From Chondrilla cf. caribensis (lineage: Eukaryota; Porifera; Demospongiae; Chondrillida; Chondrillidae): 64,000 nucleotides of DNA. Location: positions 1,896,001 through 1,960,000 of the forward strand of contig OZ026557.1 of the NCBI GenBank assembly GCA_964020155.1. Direction: 5' to 3'. Position numbers and translations under genes: made by a program. A model generated the notes under the pieces. The model searched no databases and was not told where the DNA came from. It saw only the letters and a program-made list of their open reading frames with translations. This document shows, piece by piece, positions 45,698-57,938 of the stretch. The first letter of the stretch is position 1, and each line of letters starts with the position of its first letter.

Positions 45698-48170
45698 ATG
45701 GACAACCCAGACGGCGAAGAAGACATAAAGAGGCAAAATTTAGAAAAACTGGATGCATTGACGAAGCAGCTGGAAGTGAAAAAGGAACTGCTCCAAACAT
45801 TGGACAAGAAATTGGAAAACGAAGATGAACAAATAAAGGCTATGAAAGAAGAACTAAAGCAAACAGACCAGTTGCTGGAATCATCGACAAAGAAACTGGC
45901 CGTCACTGAGGTAATTAAAGTGGGCAGCAGCTGAGGAGACTTGGAGAGTAGTGGGCGTTACTCTATTTACTAGAATTATCAATCATAATCGGTTGTTCCT
46001 AAAATGCGGACCGTCCACGCGGACCGCGGACCATACTTTAGTATAGCGTCCACAATTAGCGCCCATAAGTGACTATTATGCGGACCCGCAGGTACGAAGA
46101 TATCTAAAGTCCATATATTTAATACTTTTTGGAGAGTCTTTCACATATTTATGGTTTTTTGGGGGGATCATAGTATCTTTTTTTTTCGGCTCTAGATCAA
46201 GTGAGGAATTTATTAATAATAAAGGCATACATACATACTACCAAAGGTACAATACCATAATAGTATGGGATTAAAGCACAAACAATAAAATTAACTTTAT
46301 GTTAAATCAACAGGCGTCACATTGAAAAAAGGTGCATGTGGTTTGTTTGATCATGATTTACCATAGTTTGCTCGTGTCTAGCTCACGCGCGTCCTTAGGT
46401 CGTGAACAGATGGCCGCAGAGAGGTATTGGAGAATGGCTTTCAGAGAGTGTGAACCAGTTCAATGAATACACCGAGTTCATAGTATCTAGGGTCTACTCC
46501 GTCCACCGTCCGCACGGTCCGCATAATCAGTCCACGGTCCGCGGTCCGCGTGGACGGTCCGCATTTTAGGAACAACCATCATAATCGGACCAATCAATTT
46601 TCGGACACTTAGTCTGGCGTAGCCGACCCTTGATCTGCCATTTTATTTTGTTGGGGCGGAAAGGGTCTGGCGCATAACTAGCTATATATACAGTTAGAGT
46701 GAAATCAATTCAATTCATTGGATGATTGAATTCAAGAACAGGCACATTTCACAATGATTCACTTTAGTTGTTAGTACAGACCTACACATGATCTATCTTT
46801 GTTAGAGCACTTATAGTCCAGTGGACCAGAAGTCCTGATTTCCCAACAAAGAGGAAGTATTTCTGAACTGTATTTCAATTCTCCCTCTGCTGTGTAGCAG
46901 ATTCACCAAATTGCTTTCTATTGAGAATATGACACAAATAATACTTTGAGCTTCAATATGTGTATGTATGTTTATGATAATGTTTATAATATGTATGTGA
47001 ATGCAAAATTGTAGGGTATAGTGCATGCTCCTTGGGCACAGAATAGTTTTTATATATGTATTTGTGGATATTTAAAGGGAGCCTTTGTATTATCATTTCA
47101 CTTTAGTCATACTTTGAGAAGAAACAACCATCCACTAGATATACTCTGCAATCACCTCTTGCTGACAATAAGGTGTGTGTGTGTGTGTGTGTGTGTGTCA
47201 TATAGACTCAGTGTATTGCTGCCTTTTTATTTGTTTCATGAATGATATATATTTCTATTAGCTATTGTATGATATATATTATTTTATTATGTATTAGGTA
47301 TTAAATTTCAATGATATCAAATGGGAAGAGAAGAATTTCATTACTGGAAGTCTTGGATCACAGACTGGTATAATATCAACCAATGCAGTTGAAGTGGATG
47401 GTGTTGTCTGTGTTGGTTTAGTAGACAAAGGCTTTCCCTATATTGGATTTCTTCATATTCCTCCAAATGCTTTTAAATTTGCATCATTGAGAATATCGAC
47501 TGGAGTCAGAGATTTTGGCATTGCTGCTTGTAAGGGACATTGGCTTGTGATTGGTGGGCGAGACTTTAATAACACCAAAACTTACAGTAACCTGATTACG
47601 TCCTGTATTGACCAGGTGAAATGGGAGTCAGCCTATCCCCCAATGAAGCAGGCCAGTGCTTCACCAGCAGTGGTCAACTACAAGGATCGTATTGTGGTCG
47701 TCCACGGAGAGGGTTCCAATGGTGGAATAGAAGTCTTGGACACCAACAGTGTCAACCCGATGTGGGTGGAAATCCAGTCGCCTTTTCCCGTGTTGAATGC
47801 CCCATCAGCCACTATGTTAGGAAATACACTGGTGGTGTGGGTAGGGGCTCTGTACTGCACTTCACTGGACCACACAAAAGAAGACGTACAGAAAGGCATA
47901 CCTTTGGGAATATATTCAAACCCTCCCCCACCCATTGCAGATGGTAATATGGTCCAGATGCTGACACTTCGAGGACAGCTTGTGGCCATTGACTACACCA
48001 GTGGGAAGGGACATGGACAGCGCATGTATGCCTATAGAAGTGCCACTCGGGAGTGGGTGAATATTGACAACCGCAAGCAGTTCCAATTTGCCTTTACAGT
48101 TAGTGATACATCCATTACTGTGATTCCTAATCGACAAAATTTTGCATTAGGAAATTTCGGACTAGTATAA
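45698..48170 (+). CDS. Coiled coil-kelch protein B' (no kinase)
   Basis: Three exons: 45698-45910, 47107-47172 and 47298-48170, giving 383 aa. Residues 1-71 are a Lys/Glu/Leu-rich coiled coil (LEKLDALTKQLEVKKELLQ). A 22-residue linker exon follows (SYFEKKQPSTRYTLQSPLAD). Residues 94-383 form a kelch-like propeller paralogous to that of the kinase genes (LNFNDIKWE, GVVCVGLV, YPPMKQASASPAVVNYKDRI, LDTNSVNPMWVE, PSATMLGNTLVVWVGALYC, RMYAYRSATREW). It is transcribed divergently from kinase gene B. The second intron begins with a short (GT)n. Intracellular; function unknown, possibly a regulatory partner of the kinase. Confidence 0.87.
45991..46577. mobile_element. MULE-like non-autonomous transposon, 587 bp
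   Basis: Terminal inverted repeats of about 42 bp appear perfect (GGTTGTTCCTAAAATGCGGA at the left end, complement at the right). The element is bracketed by ATCATAATC at 45982-45990 and 46578-46586, a 9-bp target duplication typical of Mutator-like elements. The inner part has no open frame. It sits in intron 1 of B' and is absent from A', so it arrived after those copies separated or was lost there. Confidence 0.85.
47173..47198. repeat. Short (GT)n at the donor of B' exon 2
   Basis: About 12 GT units start with the donor itself. This is the shortest of the four homologous tracts. Confidence 0.9.
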
Positions 48171-49378
48171 CAAGAGACATGTACATAAACTTGTTTGCAT
48201 ACATATGTACATTTTTTATGTTTTATACCTGCTTTCTTCTTATTATACCCACCGTATTTAGCATGAATTCATGTAGTTACAATTAACCTACATATCACTC
48301 AGCTGTGTCTTTTTATCAAAATAATTAATACTGTATCCACACCTATCAATTATATATGTTTAGTGATACTATACTGTTGTTTTATGACAAGCATTTTTAT
48401 GTGAAGTCTATAATGCATGTATTAAATTATTTAACATTTATATTATATTTTATATAATACTTGTCTAATTATAATTTGCATGCAATGTATGTAATTAAAA
48501 TTGCATCTGCATGATACCCAAGCAAAATTAAATATGATCTTTACATTAGAAATTTATCACATATTATAATATACTGTATGAGGGATTAATTTTATACGTA
48601 TTTCAATGAAATATTCACAATAATATCACACACATGGCGTGCTTCATTCAGAATATCCTTTAAATATCATAAAGTGGGAAATTTTCACGGGACAAAATTT
48701 TTGTGGATTTCATGGTTGGCCTAATATCCGCAAAAATATAATCTGCGAATTAGGCGTTCTTGTGGTTCTATCATGTGACTGTGGCCAGCATCTGCGAAAA
48801 TTTTATCCGATAATTTTCATTTTTGCATGGAGTCATTCACGAAAGTTTTGTCCCATGAAAATTTCCCGCTATATATGCGGTATAGGTTGCATTGGAAGAA
48901 CTAAAATACCCCTAATAGGGTTGTAGGGGATACAGCTGGCCTGACCAGAGGTACTTTAATAATTACGTATACATAAAATTTAATCATTATACATAATGAT
49001 ATACGTGTGTGTCTGTATTATGTATAATATAATATTGTGCACATGTGCATGCACTTTAATGGGATTTAGAATCAAACCATGGCCAGATATTTGTAATTAT
49101 AATAATTATATCCTGCTGTTGTTCACATGTTAATTGGACACTGATTGGTGTTATATAATATTATCCTATCGCAGATATTGCATTTTACAACCATGCATTT
49201 GTTCCTGAATTCGCAAAAGCAAAATTAATATTATTAATCAATTTTTACATGTTGATGATGTAACACATAATTTTAAGCACATACTATCAAAAATGTATAT
49301 TACAATGATAACTACACAAAAGATGTAATTCAATAACTATATAAAACTACAACTAAGGTATACAATGTTGTATTGTAT
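48171..49378. other. Spacer between convergent B' and C
   Basis: AT-rich 3' flanks. It includes a MITE at 48672-48872 and the GTTGTAGGGGATACAGCT block at 48920 that is shared with the 3' flanks of A and D. No gene. Confidence 0.55.
48672..48872. mobile_element. MITE, GGGAAATTTTCAYGGGACAA termini
   Basis: Left AAGTGGGAAATTTTCACGGG and right CCATGAAAATTTCCCGCT are inverted. The inner part contains further short inverted pieces (GCGAAAATTTTATCC type). It is 201 bp with no coding content. Confidence 0.75.
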
Positions 49379-52300
49379 TTAAGCCAAAACACCTTTATAC
49401 ACACACACCTGTGTACCTGTCACACAGAATGTAAGCAATGTCTTTGAATCCACACACACAGTGACGTCTCCTGGACACTGGTTGTCGATGTTGCTCCATT
49501 TTCCAGTTGCACTATTGAAGGCGTACAAAGGTCGCCTACCATCAGTATTCTTGGCACTAATAGCTATCAGTTGCTCATTGAGTGTTGTCAGGCAAGCTGA
49601 TGGTGATGGAATAGGTGGAGAAGGGAGGGTAGTCCAATCAGCTGTGGGATTGCTGTCCTCGGTATCATCAGTAAACACATCCCGGAGGTCAGTGTAGTAC
49701 AAACTACCACTCCAGATTACAAGCAGGTCCCCCAACAAGGTGGCCGAGGGTGTAGTGGGAAAATATGGAGCTGGATGTACTTCCACCCACACTGGGCTGG
49801 GACTGTTGGTGTTGAGGACCTCTACTGGACCACTTTTATGCATAACTACAATGTGATCTTTGTAGTTGACCACAGCAGGAGAAGCACTGGCTGTCTTCAT
49901 GGGTGGGTAGCATTCGTTCCCCTGGTTGTAGCGGTGAGTTAGGGTGACAATTTTTCGACTATATTTGCCAGTTGGCTGGTTATTGCTGACGTATTCTCCT
50001 CCCAAAATGTGGAGTAAACCTTGACATACCACAAGGGCATAGTCTTGCAATGACCGATACACAGTCTGACCATCGGTAACTGCATTTTGAGGGATACCAG
50101 TAACAACTGTACAACTTTTCCAAACAGAATGCTTATCATGGTCTGCAATGACGTTGTAGATATTATTATAGATAACTGATGATTGTACCCCAATGAAAAC
50201 AGCACCATCGTACTCTACGGCATTACTGGACAGTGTCAAAGTAATGGGATTACTACGATACTCTGAGCTGCATTGCACTTCCCATTTGACGTCATTGAAT
50301 TTTAACACCTGCAGAATTGGAACAGGACAAAAGCCACTGAACATTGTTCACAAACACACAAACGTTGTAACATTTACCACAGTAAAATCAAAATAATAAT
50401 GCACATAGGCGATATAATATGTCCATATGTACAATACGTATCTATGTACGCTGCATGTGTATAAATTATGAGATGCAGTTTGGACTCTAACTGTTTGTCA
50501 GACAGTAATCTATTTACATATACTGTATAAATTGTTTGTTCGTGCTTCAATCAAAATCTTTGGCACAGAACACCACGAAATGCTCAGTGACTATGAACAA
50601 GGTAGTGGATAATGTCCTCCACAGGTCCAAAATGCCTGTCTTACTGCTCTTGTGGAGATATTATTATTTACTTCCATTTTTCTTTTGTGGACAACAGGCA
50701 TTTTAAATTACTCCTCCCTACATCTTTCTGTTGCAGCAAAATGGGCAATTCATATTCACATAATATTATGACGAAGATCTTGACAATAAGGCTATAAGGT
50801 AATGAACGAGGAGGTTGTTGGTGAACAAAATCATTTGTTCATGTTCCAACAACTTCCAACCATCTGACCACTTCACAATGGGTTACCTTCCCTTTGACCA
50901 GATGACTGACATAGTACATGCATAAATATCTTGTAGACTCAACAGACTGCATGTGGACTGGCATATTTACATCCAAGTGATATACATTGCACTGAGGTTT
51001 ACTACAAAGATATTTACCTTCTTGAATTGTTTTTCATTTTTAGTCTTCATTAGGTTCTTTTCCTGTATGGTCTTGGTCATCTCTTCGATATTCTCATCTG
51101 ATTGTTTTAATATCTCTTCTTTTGCCTCAACCTCCTCTGTGCATTTCTCTAATTGACACTCGTTATCAAGAATACGCAGCTCAACTTCATCTAGGCCAGT
51201 TGGAGACTGAATTGACTGACTATCGCTGCAGTCCTTACTCGAGACCTTAGACATGACAGTGGCATCATCAGGTTGCGGTGGTCCTACTTTGCTCTGAATT
51301 TCCTGTAGGTTGCTCACCAGGGCTAGGGAATTGGGACGATCTTCGGGCAAAAACTCCAGGCATTTCTCAATGAGATCCATAAAAAGCGATCTCTCTCTCA
51401 CACGAAACGAGTCCAAATCATTCTTTCGTCGCTGGAATTCATTGAGCAAAACTAGCTCTTTTGTCAATTGTTTTTTCATTCTCGACGGGAGAAGTCTCAT
51501 CAGCTGCAGGTTGACCACATGGATGATGAGAACACCGTATGAAAAGGTGTCTACTTCAGACGTGAGGGACTCCTCTAAGGCAGGCTCCAAAACTTCTGGT
51601 GGTGAATACAGCTGAGAGGTGTGAGTGAAGACATTCTGAGAGGTGAATTGCAGTGATCTGGCGATTCCAAAATCAGAAATTTTGGCAGTGAGTGTGGCCA
51701 ATGTAATGAGCACATTGTTGGCTGAGAGATCACCGTGCACAGCTGGTGGATCCCGCTGGTGGAGGTAGGCCAGTCCCGAAGAGACCTGAAGCAAAATGGA
51801 GACCTTCTGCTGGAGAGATAGCTGCTTATCCCTTGTCTTGCAGTCTTCCAGTAGTGTGGTGAGTGATGCATCCATTCTCTCCATCACCAGCAATGGCAGT
51901 GTAGACGTTTCGGTCTGGAACAGCCCAAGTAAGGGAACAATGTGAGGATGCTTCAGTTTAGCCCATGTGCCAGACTCATGGTTGAAAGAGCGGATGAAAT
52001 CTGAGAGGAAGAGTTTAATACATGATTAAAATATTACAACTTATCACCCCAAGGGGTTATGAGAATACAAAATCTCACAAGTATGTAGAGGATCTAGTCT
52101 CACGTAGCCAGCCCCCAGCAAGAGACTGAGGTTGGTGGCAGTAACCAATGAAAGACGCAGAAGGGTCTGGCTACGTGAGACTAGGCTAGGTCTTCCTGGC
52201 TTTCAAAGCAATAATATGTAAAGAAACCATATTACAAGCAATTGATTTAAAAACTCGTCCGCCCCTCCCCCTCGCACTTGAATTACTGCCTCCAAAATGC

Positions 52301-52606
52301 ACATAAAAGAGTGCTACAATGTAAAACATGTATAAGGGTATTCATTATAGTAGCAGGTAAGATACGTACGTACGCTTTATAGCCGAGAATAGACAGCTCA
52401 CCTTCAGATTGGCTACTTTCCAGAAACTTGGAATGAACCTTTTTGGCAACGCATGGGCCGCCGTACCAGGATGCCTCGACCACGCTTCCGAGAGATCCCG
52501 CCCCCAAAATCTTATTGGTCGGTTCAACGTTGTAGATCTCCATCTCAGACGGGATATTACTATCCTTATCGATATCCAACTTCGAATCCTCTCGATCAGC
52601 GGCCAT
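49379..52606 (-). CDS. Non-RD kinase-coiled coil-kelch protein C
   Basis: Three exons on the minus strand: 52606-52402, 52000-51018 and 50308-49379, giving 705 aa. The start is MAADREDSKLDID, with CAAAATGGCCGC around the ATG. The kinase has GAGSLGSV in the glycine loop, CVAK lysine, VHGDLSANNVLI, DFGIAR and PPEVLE; the HGD catalytic loop is shared with A, B and D. The coiled-coil segment differs strongly from A/B (EIL KQSDENIEEMTKTIQ type). The propeller contains AVFIGVQSS, a longer insert (VTDGQTVYRSLQDYALVVCQ), YPPMKTASASPAVVNYKD and LYAFNSATGKW. All splice sites are GT-AG and all phases match. It is probably an intact gene, divergent to C'. Confidence 0.88.
52094..52184. mobile_element. 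MITE, TAGTCTCRYGTAGCCAG family
   Basis: TAGTCTCACGTAGCCAG at the left and CTGGCTACGTGAGACTA at the right, about 91 bp long. A copy at 60187-60265 occupies the same place in intron 1 of gene D, so it was present before C and D duplicated. A third, more palindromic copy lies at 61924-62041. Confidence 0.75.
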
Positions 52607-52747
52607 TTTGCCCGCACAAGTTGCAACTTTGCAGTAACACACTGATTCCCCTTTCCAGTTCAGAATATTGCGGAACGTAAATGGGAAACGATTCAGTGTA
52701 AATTTGGTCTGGTGTTCAGGTTTACATCCATATACGTATAATTCATA
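52607..52747. promoter_or_regulatory. Shared divergent promoter of C and C'
   Basis: The start codons are 141 bp apart. GTTGCAACTTTGCAGT, CCCCTTTCCAGTT and GGTCTGGTGTTCAGGTTT are conserved with the D/D' promoter, which has about 63 additional bases next to the D side. Confidence 0.6.
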
Positions 52748-54153
52748 ATGGAAAATTCAGCCAAAGAAGAGGACAGAAAGATGCAAAATTTAGAAAAGCT
52801 GAAAACGCTTACCAAGCAGTTGGAAGAAAAAAAGAAGATGATAGACGAATTGGACAAGAAGTTGGAAGACAGAAATGAAATAATAAAAGCCAGGAAAAAA
52901 GAACTAAAAGAAGCAGACCAACTGTTGCAAGTATCGAGGAAGAAACTGGAAGAATCTTCCACTGAGGTGATTGAAATGAGGCGAAAAATCTTAATGTGGA
53001 TCGAGGGAGCTAGTGTTGTTAAAGTGTACAGTCAGACCTCTTTACAGCAGTACTGTACATATACGACAGTCTCTTATAGCTACATATCTCTCGTGGGTGC
53101 AGATATAATTATTATCATAATACATATAATACAGTACTTGTAGTGGTTCTAACAAGATGGTTATTATGGTACTTTAAGTGAGGAATATCAAAGGTGATGT
53201 TGTAAAGTGGTTCAACTGTACTGTCCTGATGGAATGACCAGGTTATTAAGAAGAATTAAGAATATAAAAATTAAAATTATTAGTAATATTAATTCGTCTC
53301 ATTCCATTTACGACACAACCTAAAATAGTTTACTCAGCTGAGGGATGCATATGTATACACTGTATCACCATCACAGGAAAGATAGCTAGCTAGACCCTAC
53401 TGCTGTAACAGGTAGTATCTTTAGGATGTCAGTTAGTACCTATGAACCTCAATGTTGCTACTACGTATGTTGCAGTGTGTAGTCATTCATAGTCAAGACT
53501 GCATGCTGCATTGCATCCTTATTTGTTGTGACATCCAAGCAAAAATGGTGAACCATGGGTCTGGCTATGCAAGACTATGCAGTTGGATGTTTTCAAGTTT
53601 GAATGCAGTATTTGCAATTACAGTGAATCTCCAGCCTGAACTTCCTTGGGACTAGTTAAAATATTCCGTTTAGAGGTGCATTATAATATTATGAGTAAGA
53701 CATGTGAAAGTTGTTAGACATGTTGGTTGTATTTCTTTATAGTTGTAGGACTATTGTTTAACACGTCTATAGTGATATTCAAACAATTCTTTTCACAAAT
53801 TAATCATTTGTGCAACGTTTCCCCCATCACAGGCTTTTTCAGGCACATACAATAATATACATACAATTATGAGTAGTAAATTAAAAGATCATATCATGGT
53901 TAGTGTATACTTAGGCCAATTTACATTCTAAACAGGAAGTTGGAAGTTAACTCTTGTTTGTTTTCCTGAGACGAGCAGTTCCAGTTTATTGAGATTAGAA
54001 AATGTTCAGTTTAGAATTCCAGATTACAGAGGGTTTGGTTTAATTGAAGAAGTTTCTTATTCTACTTATTTTTGGCTTTTACAGACATACTTCAAAAAGA
54101 AGCAATTGTCTACTAAATATTCCCTACAGTCACCTTTTGGTGATAATAAGGTG

Positions 54154-54222
<69 letters not shown>

Positions 54223-55272
54223 ACATGAGTATATGTGTGCATGTGTGTGTTTGTATGTTTGGGTGTGTGCATACCTGCATTTCAATAAGTGTATGCATAC
54301 ATATGTCTTATCTTACATTTTTTATTTCATATAATATGTTGATTATTGCTACCAATGCATGTTATCCATTAGGTATTAAATTTCAATGACATCAAATGGG
54401 AAGAGAAGAATTTTATTACTGGAAGTCTTGGGTCGCAGACTTGTATAATATCAGCCAATGCAGTTGAAGTGGATGGTGTTTTTTGTGTTGGTTTAGCAGA
54501 CAAATATGATCTCCATATTGGATTTCTGCATATTCCTCCAAATGCTTTCAAATTTGCATCATTGGGAATATCAACTGGAGTCAGAGCTTTTGGCATTGCT
54601 GCTTGTAAGGGAAATTGGTTAGTGATTGGTGGACAAAAACCGAACTATAATAACACCAAAACTTACAGTAACCACGTCATGTCCTGCATAGACCAGGTAA
54701 AGTGGGAGTCCGCCTATCCCCCAATGAAGCAGGCCAGTGCTTCACCAGCAGTGGTCAACTACAAGGATCGTATCGTGGTCGTCCACGGAGAGGGTTCCAA
54801 TGGTGGAATAGAAGTCTTGGACACCAACAGTGTTAACCCAGTGTGGGTGGAAGTCCAGTCACCATTTCCCAAGTGGAACATCCCATCAGTCACTATGTTA
54901 GGGAGTACACTGGTGGTGTGGGTAGGAGCTCTCTACTGCACTTCACTGGACCACACAACAGAAGACGTACAGAAAGGCTTACCTTTGGGAATATATTCAA
55001 ACCCTCCCCCTCCCATTGAACATATAGCATATAAACAGGTACAGCTGCTGACACTACGAGGACAACTTGTGGCCGTTGACTACACCAATAGGGAGGGACA
55101 TGGACAGCGCATGTATGCCTATAGAAGTGCCACTCGGGGGTGGGTGAATATTGACAACCGCAAGCAGTTCCAATTTGCCTTTACAGTTGGTGGTACATCC
55201 GTTGCTGTGATTCCTTATCGTCATAATTGTGGACAAGGAAATTTCGGACTAGTACAAGAGACATGTACATAA
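52748..55272 (+). CDS. Coiled coil-kelch protein C' (no kinase)
   Basis: Three exons: 52748-52966, 54085-54150 and 54373-55272, giving 394 aa. The N-terminal 73 residues are a Lys/Glu-rich coiled coil (MENSAKEEDRKMQNLEKLKT), followed by the linker TYFKKKQLSTKYSLQSPFGD. The kelch-like propeller starts at LNFNDIKWEEKNF and contains AVEVDGVFCVGLADK, YPPMKQASASPAVVNYKDRI, LDTNSVNPVWVE, VTMLGSTLVVWVGALYC and RMYAYRSATRGW. It is very close to B' in the propeller and more distant in the coiled coil. A (GT)n tract begins at the second splice donor (54151). Intracellular; probable partner of kinase C by position. Confidence 0.87.
54151..54219. repeat. (GT)n tract at the donor of C' exon 2
   Basis: The run starts with the donor GT after GATAATAAG and is about 69 bp long with one C interruption. 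Confidence 0.95.
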
Positions 55273-55918
55273 ACTTGTTTGCGTACATATGTACATTTTG
55301 TATGTTTTATATTTGCTTCTTATTATACCCACTGTATTTAGCATGAATTCATGCAGTTGCAATTAGCTTACATCACTCGGCTGTGTGTCATTGTATAAAA
55401 AAATAATATTAATCCTGTAACCTCACCTATCAATTATATATATTTAGTGATATTGCATTATAATTAGTTTTATATGATATGACGTATTATATTATATGTT
55501 GAGTACATTAATTATACATACATTATTATAATTATGTAGCATTGATATATATATATATATACAAAATAGGTAATCCTAATGTGCATATGGGTACGTAATT
55601 ACAATTGCATCTGTATGCGTGATACCCAAGCAAAATCCAATTAAATAACTATATTATAATATATATATTACATATGAGAGATCAGTTATATACATATAAT
55701 ATATTATTATAATATTATACATAATCTTGGATTATCACATTGTACACAATATAATACATAGAATAGCAGTCTTCATTTTCATTTGTGCATGACATAAAAT
55801 AATACGAAATCTCATGTACTATATATAATATCACCACAATAATTACAACATAAAATTTAAAGTCAAATAAAATTAATAATTAACTATGACAAATATCCAG
55901 TAAATGTTACCCAAAACA
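55273..55918. other. AT-rich 3' spacer after C'
   Basis: Strongly AT-rich (TATAATATTA-type runs). The first 200 bp match the 3' flank of B' (48171-48360). No gene. Confidence 0.55.
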
Positions 55919-56263
55919 TTACACAATATTCAATTCTGCATAAGGTTCATTTGATAAGATCCTGTCAAAGTACATTCTCCTGAGGTTGATACTGGTGGAG
56001 TCCCCCACTAGCACCACCTCCGCCACTGCCCTCCCCGCTGCCAGACATTGCTGTAGGCCATGACCACTGAAGCCATTGACAAACACAAAATTCCTCAGAA
56101 CAGGATGTGGTCCGAATATCCCATTCTGGTCCAGTGTGTTGTACTCGTAGTAGCCTGTCCAAGCATTAGTGACCTGTGGAGAGGTGACCACTGTGTGATG
56201 GCAGTGGAAGGGCAACTCACACTGATACAGGCATCACTCAATCACACTCCTACTTGGATTCCA

Positions 56264-56264
56264 T

Positions 56265-56323
<59 letters not shown>

Positions 56324-56324
56324 T

Positions 56325-56390
<66 letters not shown>

Positions 56391-56428
56391 CTGTGTGTGT
56401 GTGCCTGTGTGTATGTGTGTGTGTTGTG
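56264..56428. repeat. (GT)n microsatellite within the FOXRED1-like fragment
   Basis: About 165 bp of GT with a few CT/CC interruptions. It begins within a few bases of the predicted end of the 56506-56435 exon (minus strand) and may have overwritten coding sequence. Confidence 0.95.
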
Positions 56429-56902
56429 TGCAACCGTAGCCCATAGCTCATCAAATTCATCATAATTGATGGGATCATCTAGAGGCACTCCAATACAGTC
56501 TTTATCCTACAGGCAGACAGGATTTATTAAAACGATGTAGTGATAATAGAAATCTGTTTTGTATTATTACGATTCAAATGCAATGGAGGGCTAATAACTG
56601 GTAGTTTGATCTCAAGTGCCTGATAGTATAAGCAATGAGCAATTGATACGTACATTCAAATAATATTACGCATAATAATATGTATTCACATACATATACA
56701 AGTATGTACAGCTTGGATTGTAAATGTATTCAAAACTGGAAATATAAAAATGAGTACAAAATATGTACAGACATGGACACACATATTACATGTATGTACA
56801 TATGTCCACATAAATACAAGCACATATAAGCATGAATGTACATATGTCCACATAAATACAAGCACATATAAGCATGAATGTACATACATACACATGCATA
56901 TG

Positions 56903-57027
<125 letters not shown>

Positions 57028-57223
57028 TATCCTCAATATTCTTCTGGCAAATGTACATATTATCCAGTCCTGTACTCTGCGACTTCACAAATCGTCCCAA
57101 TGGTTCCACCAATAAGGGAACAGTTGGTCCATCCAGGCAGTGGACTGCCTTTTCAGTGGTACTACAGCTTGAGGTGCGTGCATCAGGGGGTTGGGATGAC
57201 CCCCATCCCCAATACCAGCCATC

Positions 57224-57938
57224 CTACAAGCTCATACACTTGAACCTGAAATACATTGAAACCAGCTTATGTATCTATACAGTAGAGCTAGGGGTTGTCT
57301 ACTCTTCAGAGGTGAAAGAATTCTAGATCTAATGCATTAATTTGCTCTGTGTATAGGAAAGTCTACAATTTTATTTTTAATTTGGTTTGAGGTATGCCTC
57401 AAAAGTGTCCTTTGTATAATTATATGGAGGTAGCTTCAAATTTTATGCTCTCCTTATTATATTCGGAGTATCCTTTAATAGGGGTTCCACTGTATACTAG
57501 TAACTATTATAATAACTAAATTAAAAGTACCTTAGTAGAGTTGTAGGGGATACAGCTAACCCTATAGGCCTATATACTAGTTCTAGAGGTATGTACATAC
57601 TTTATTATAATAACACAAAGCAATATAATCATAATGGGTGTGTATTTCAATTTCATGAGATTTATAATTATAATATTGATCACCATAATGTAATTGACAA
57701 TGTTAGGATTTATCCTGCTGTTAACGTTGTGCATATATTATAATATTAATTGGACACCGATACCATAGACATGTGTGCATTAAATTTTTGCCGCCACATG
57801 CAATTTTGCTCCTGACAAGCAGAGTCAATATTATTACATACAATATACAATACAATATAAATATTATTGTACAAATACAACACAATTCAATGACTATAAA
57901 CTACTACTACAACTAAGGTATACAATGTTGTACTGTAA
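57224..57938. other. Junction between the FOXRED1-like fragment and gene D
   Basis: Contains a worn GGAACCTCT-family MITE (57281-57494), then the GTTGTAGGGGATACAGCT block at 57540 that marks the duplicated 3' flank of the kinase-kelch genes. The rest is AT-rich. Confidence 0.55.

Noticed and set aside
45600..45906. N-terminal extension of kinase gene B through an open frame upstream of MADREKRD
   Set aside because: The extension is the antisense of the B' coiled-coil exon. In gene A the upstream frame is short and unrelated, and genes C and D start at the matching Met.
48639..48926. Short plus-strand frame of 95 codons
   Set aside because: It lies inside a MITE with inverted ends and is not shared by related 3' flanks.
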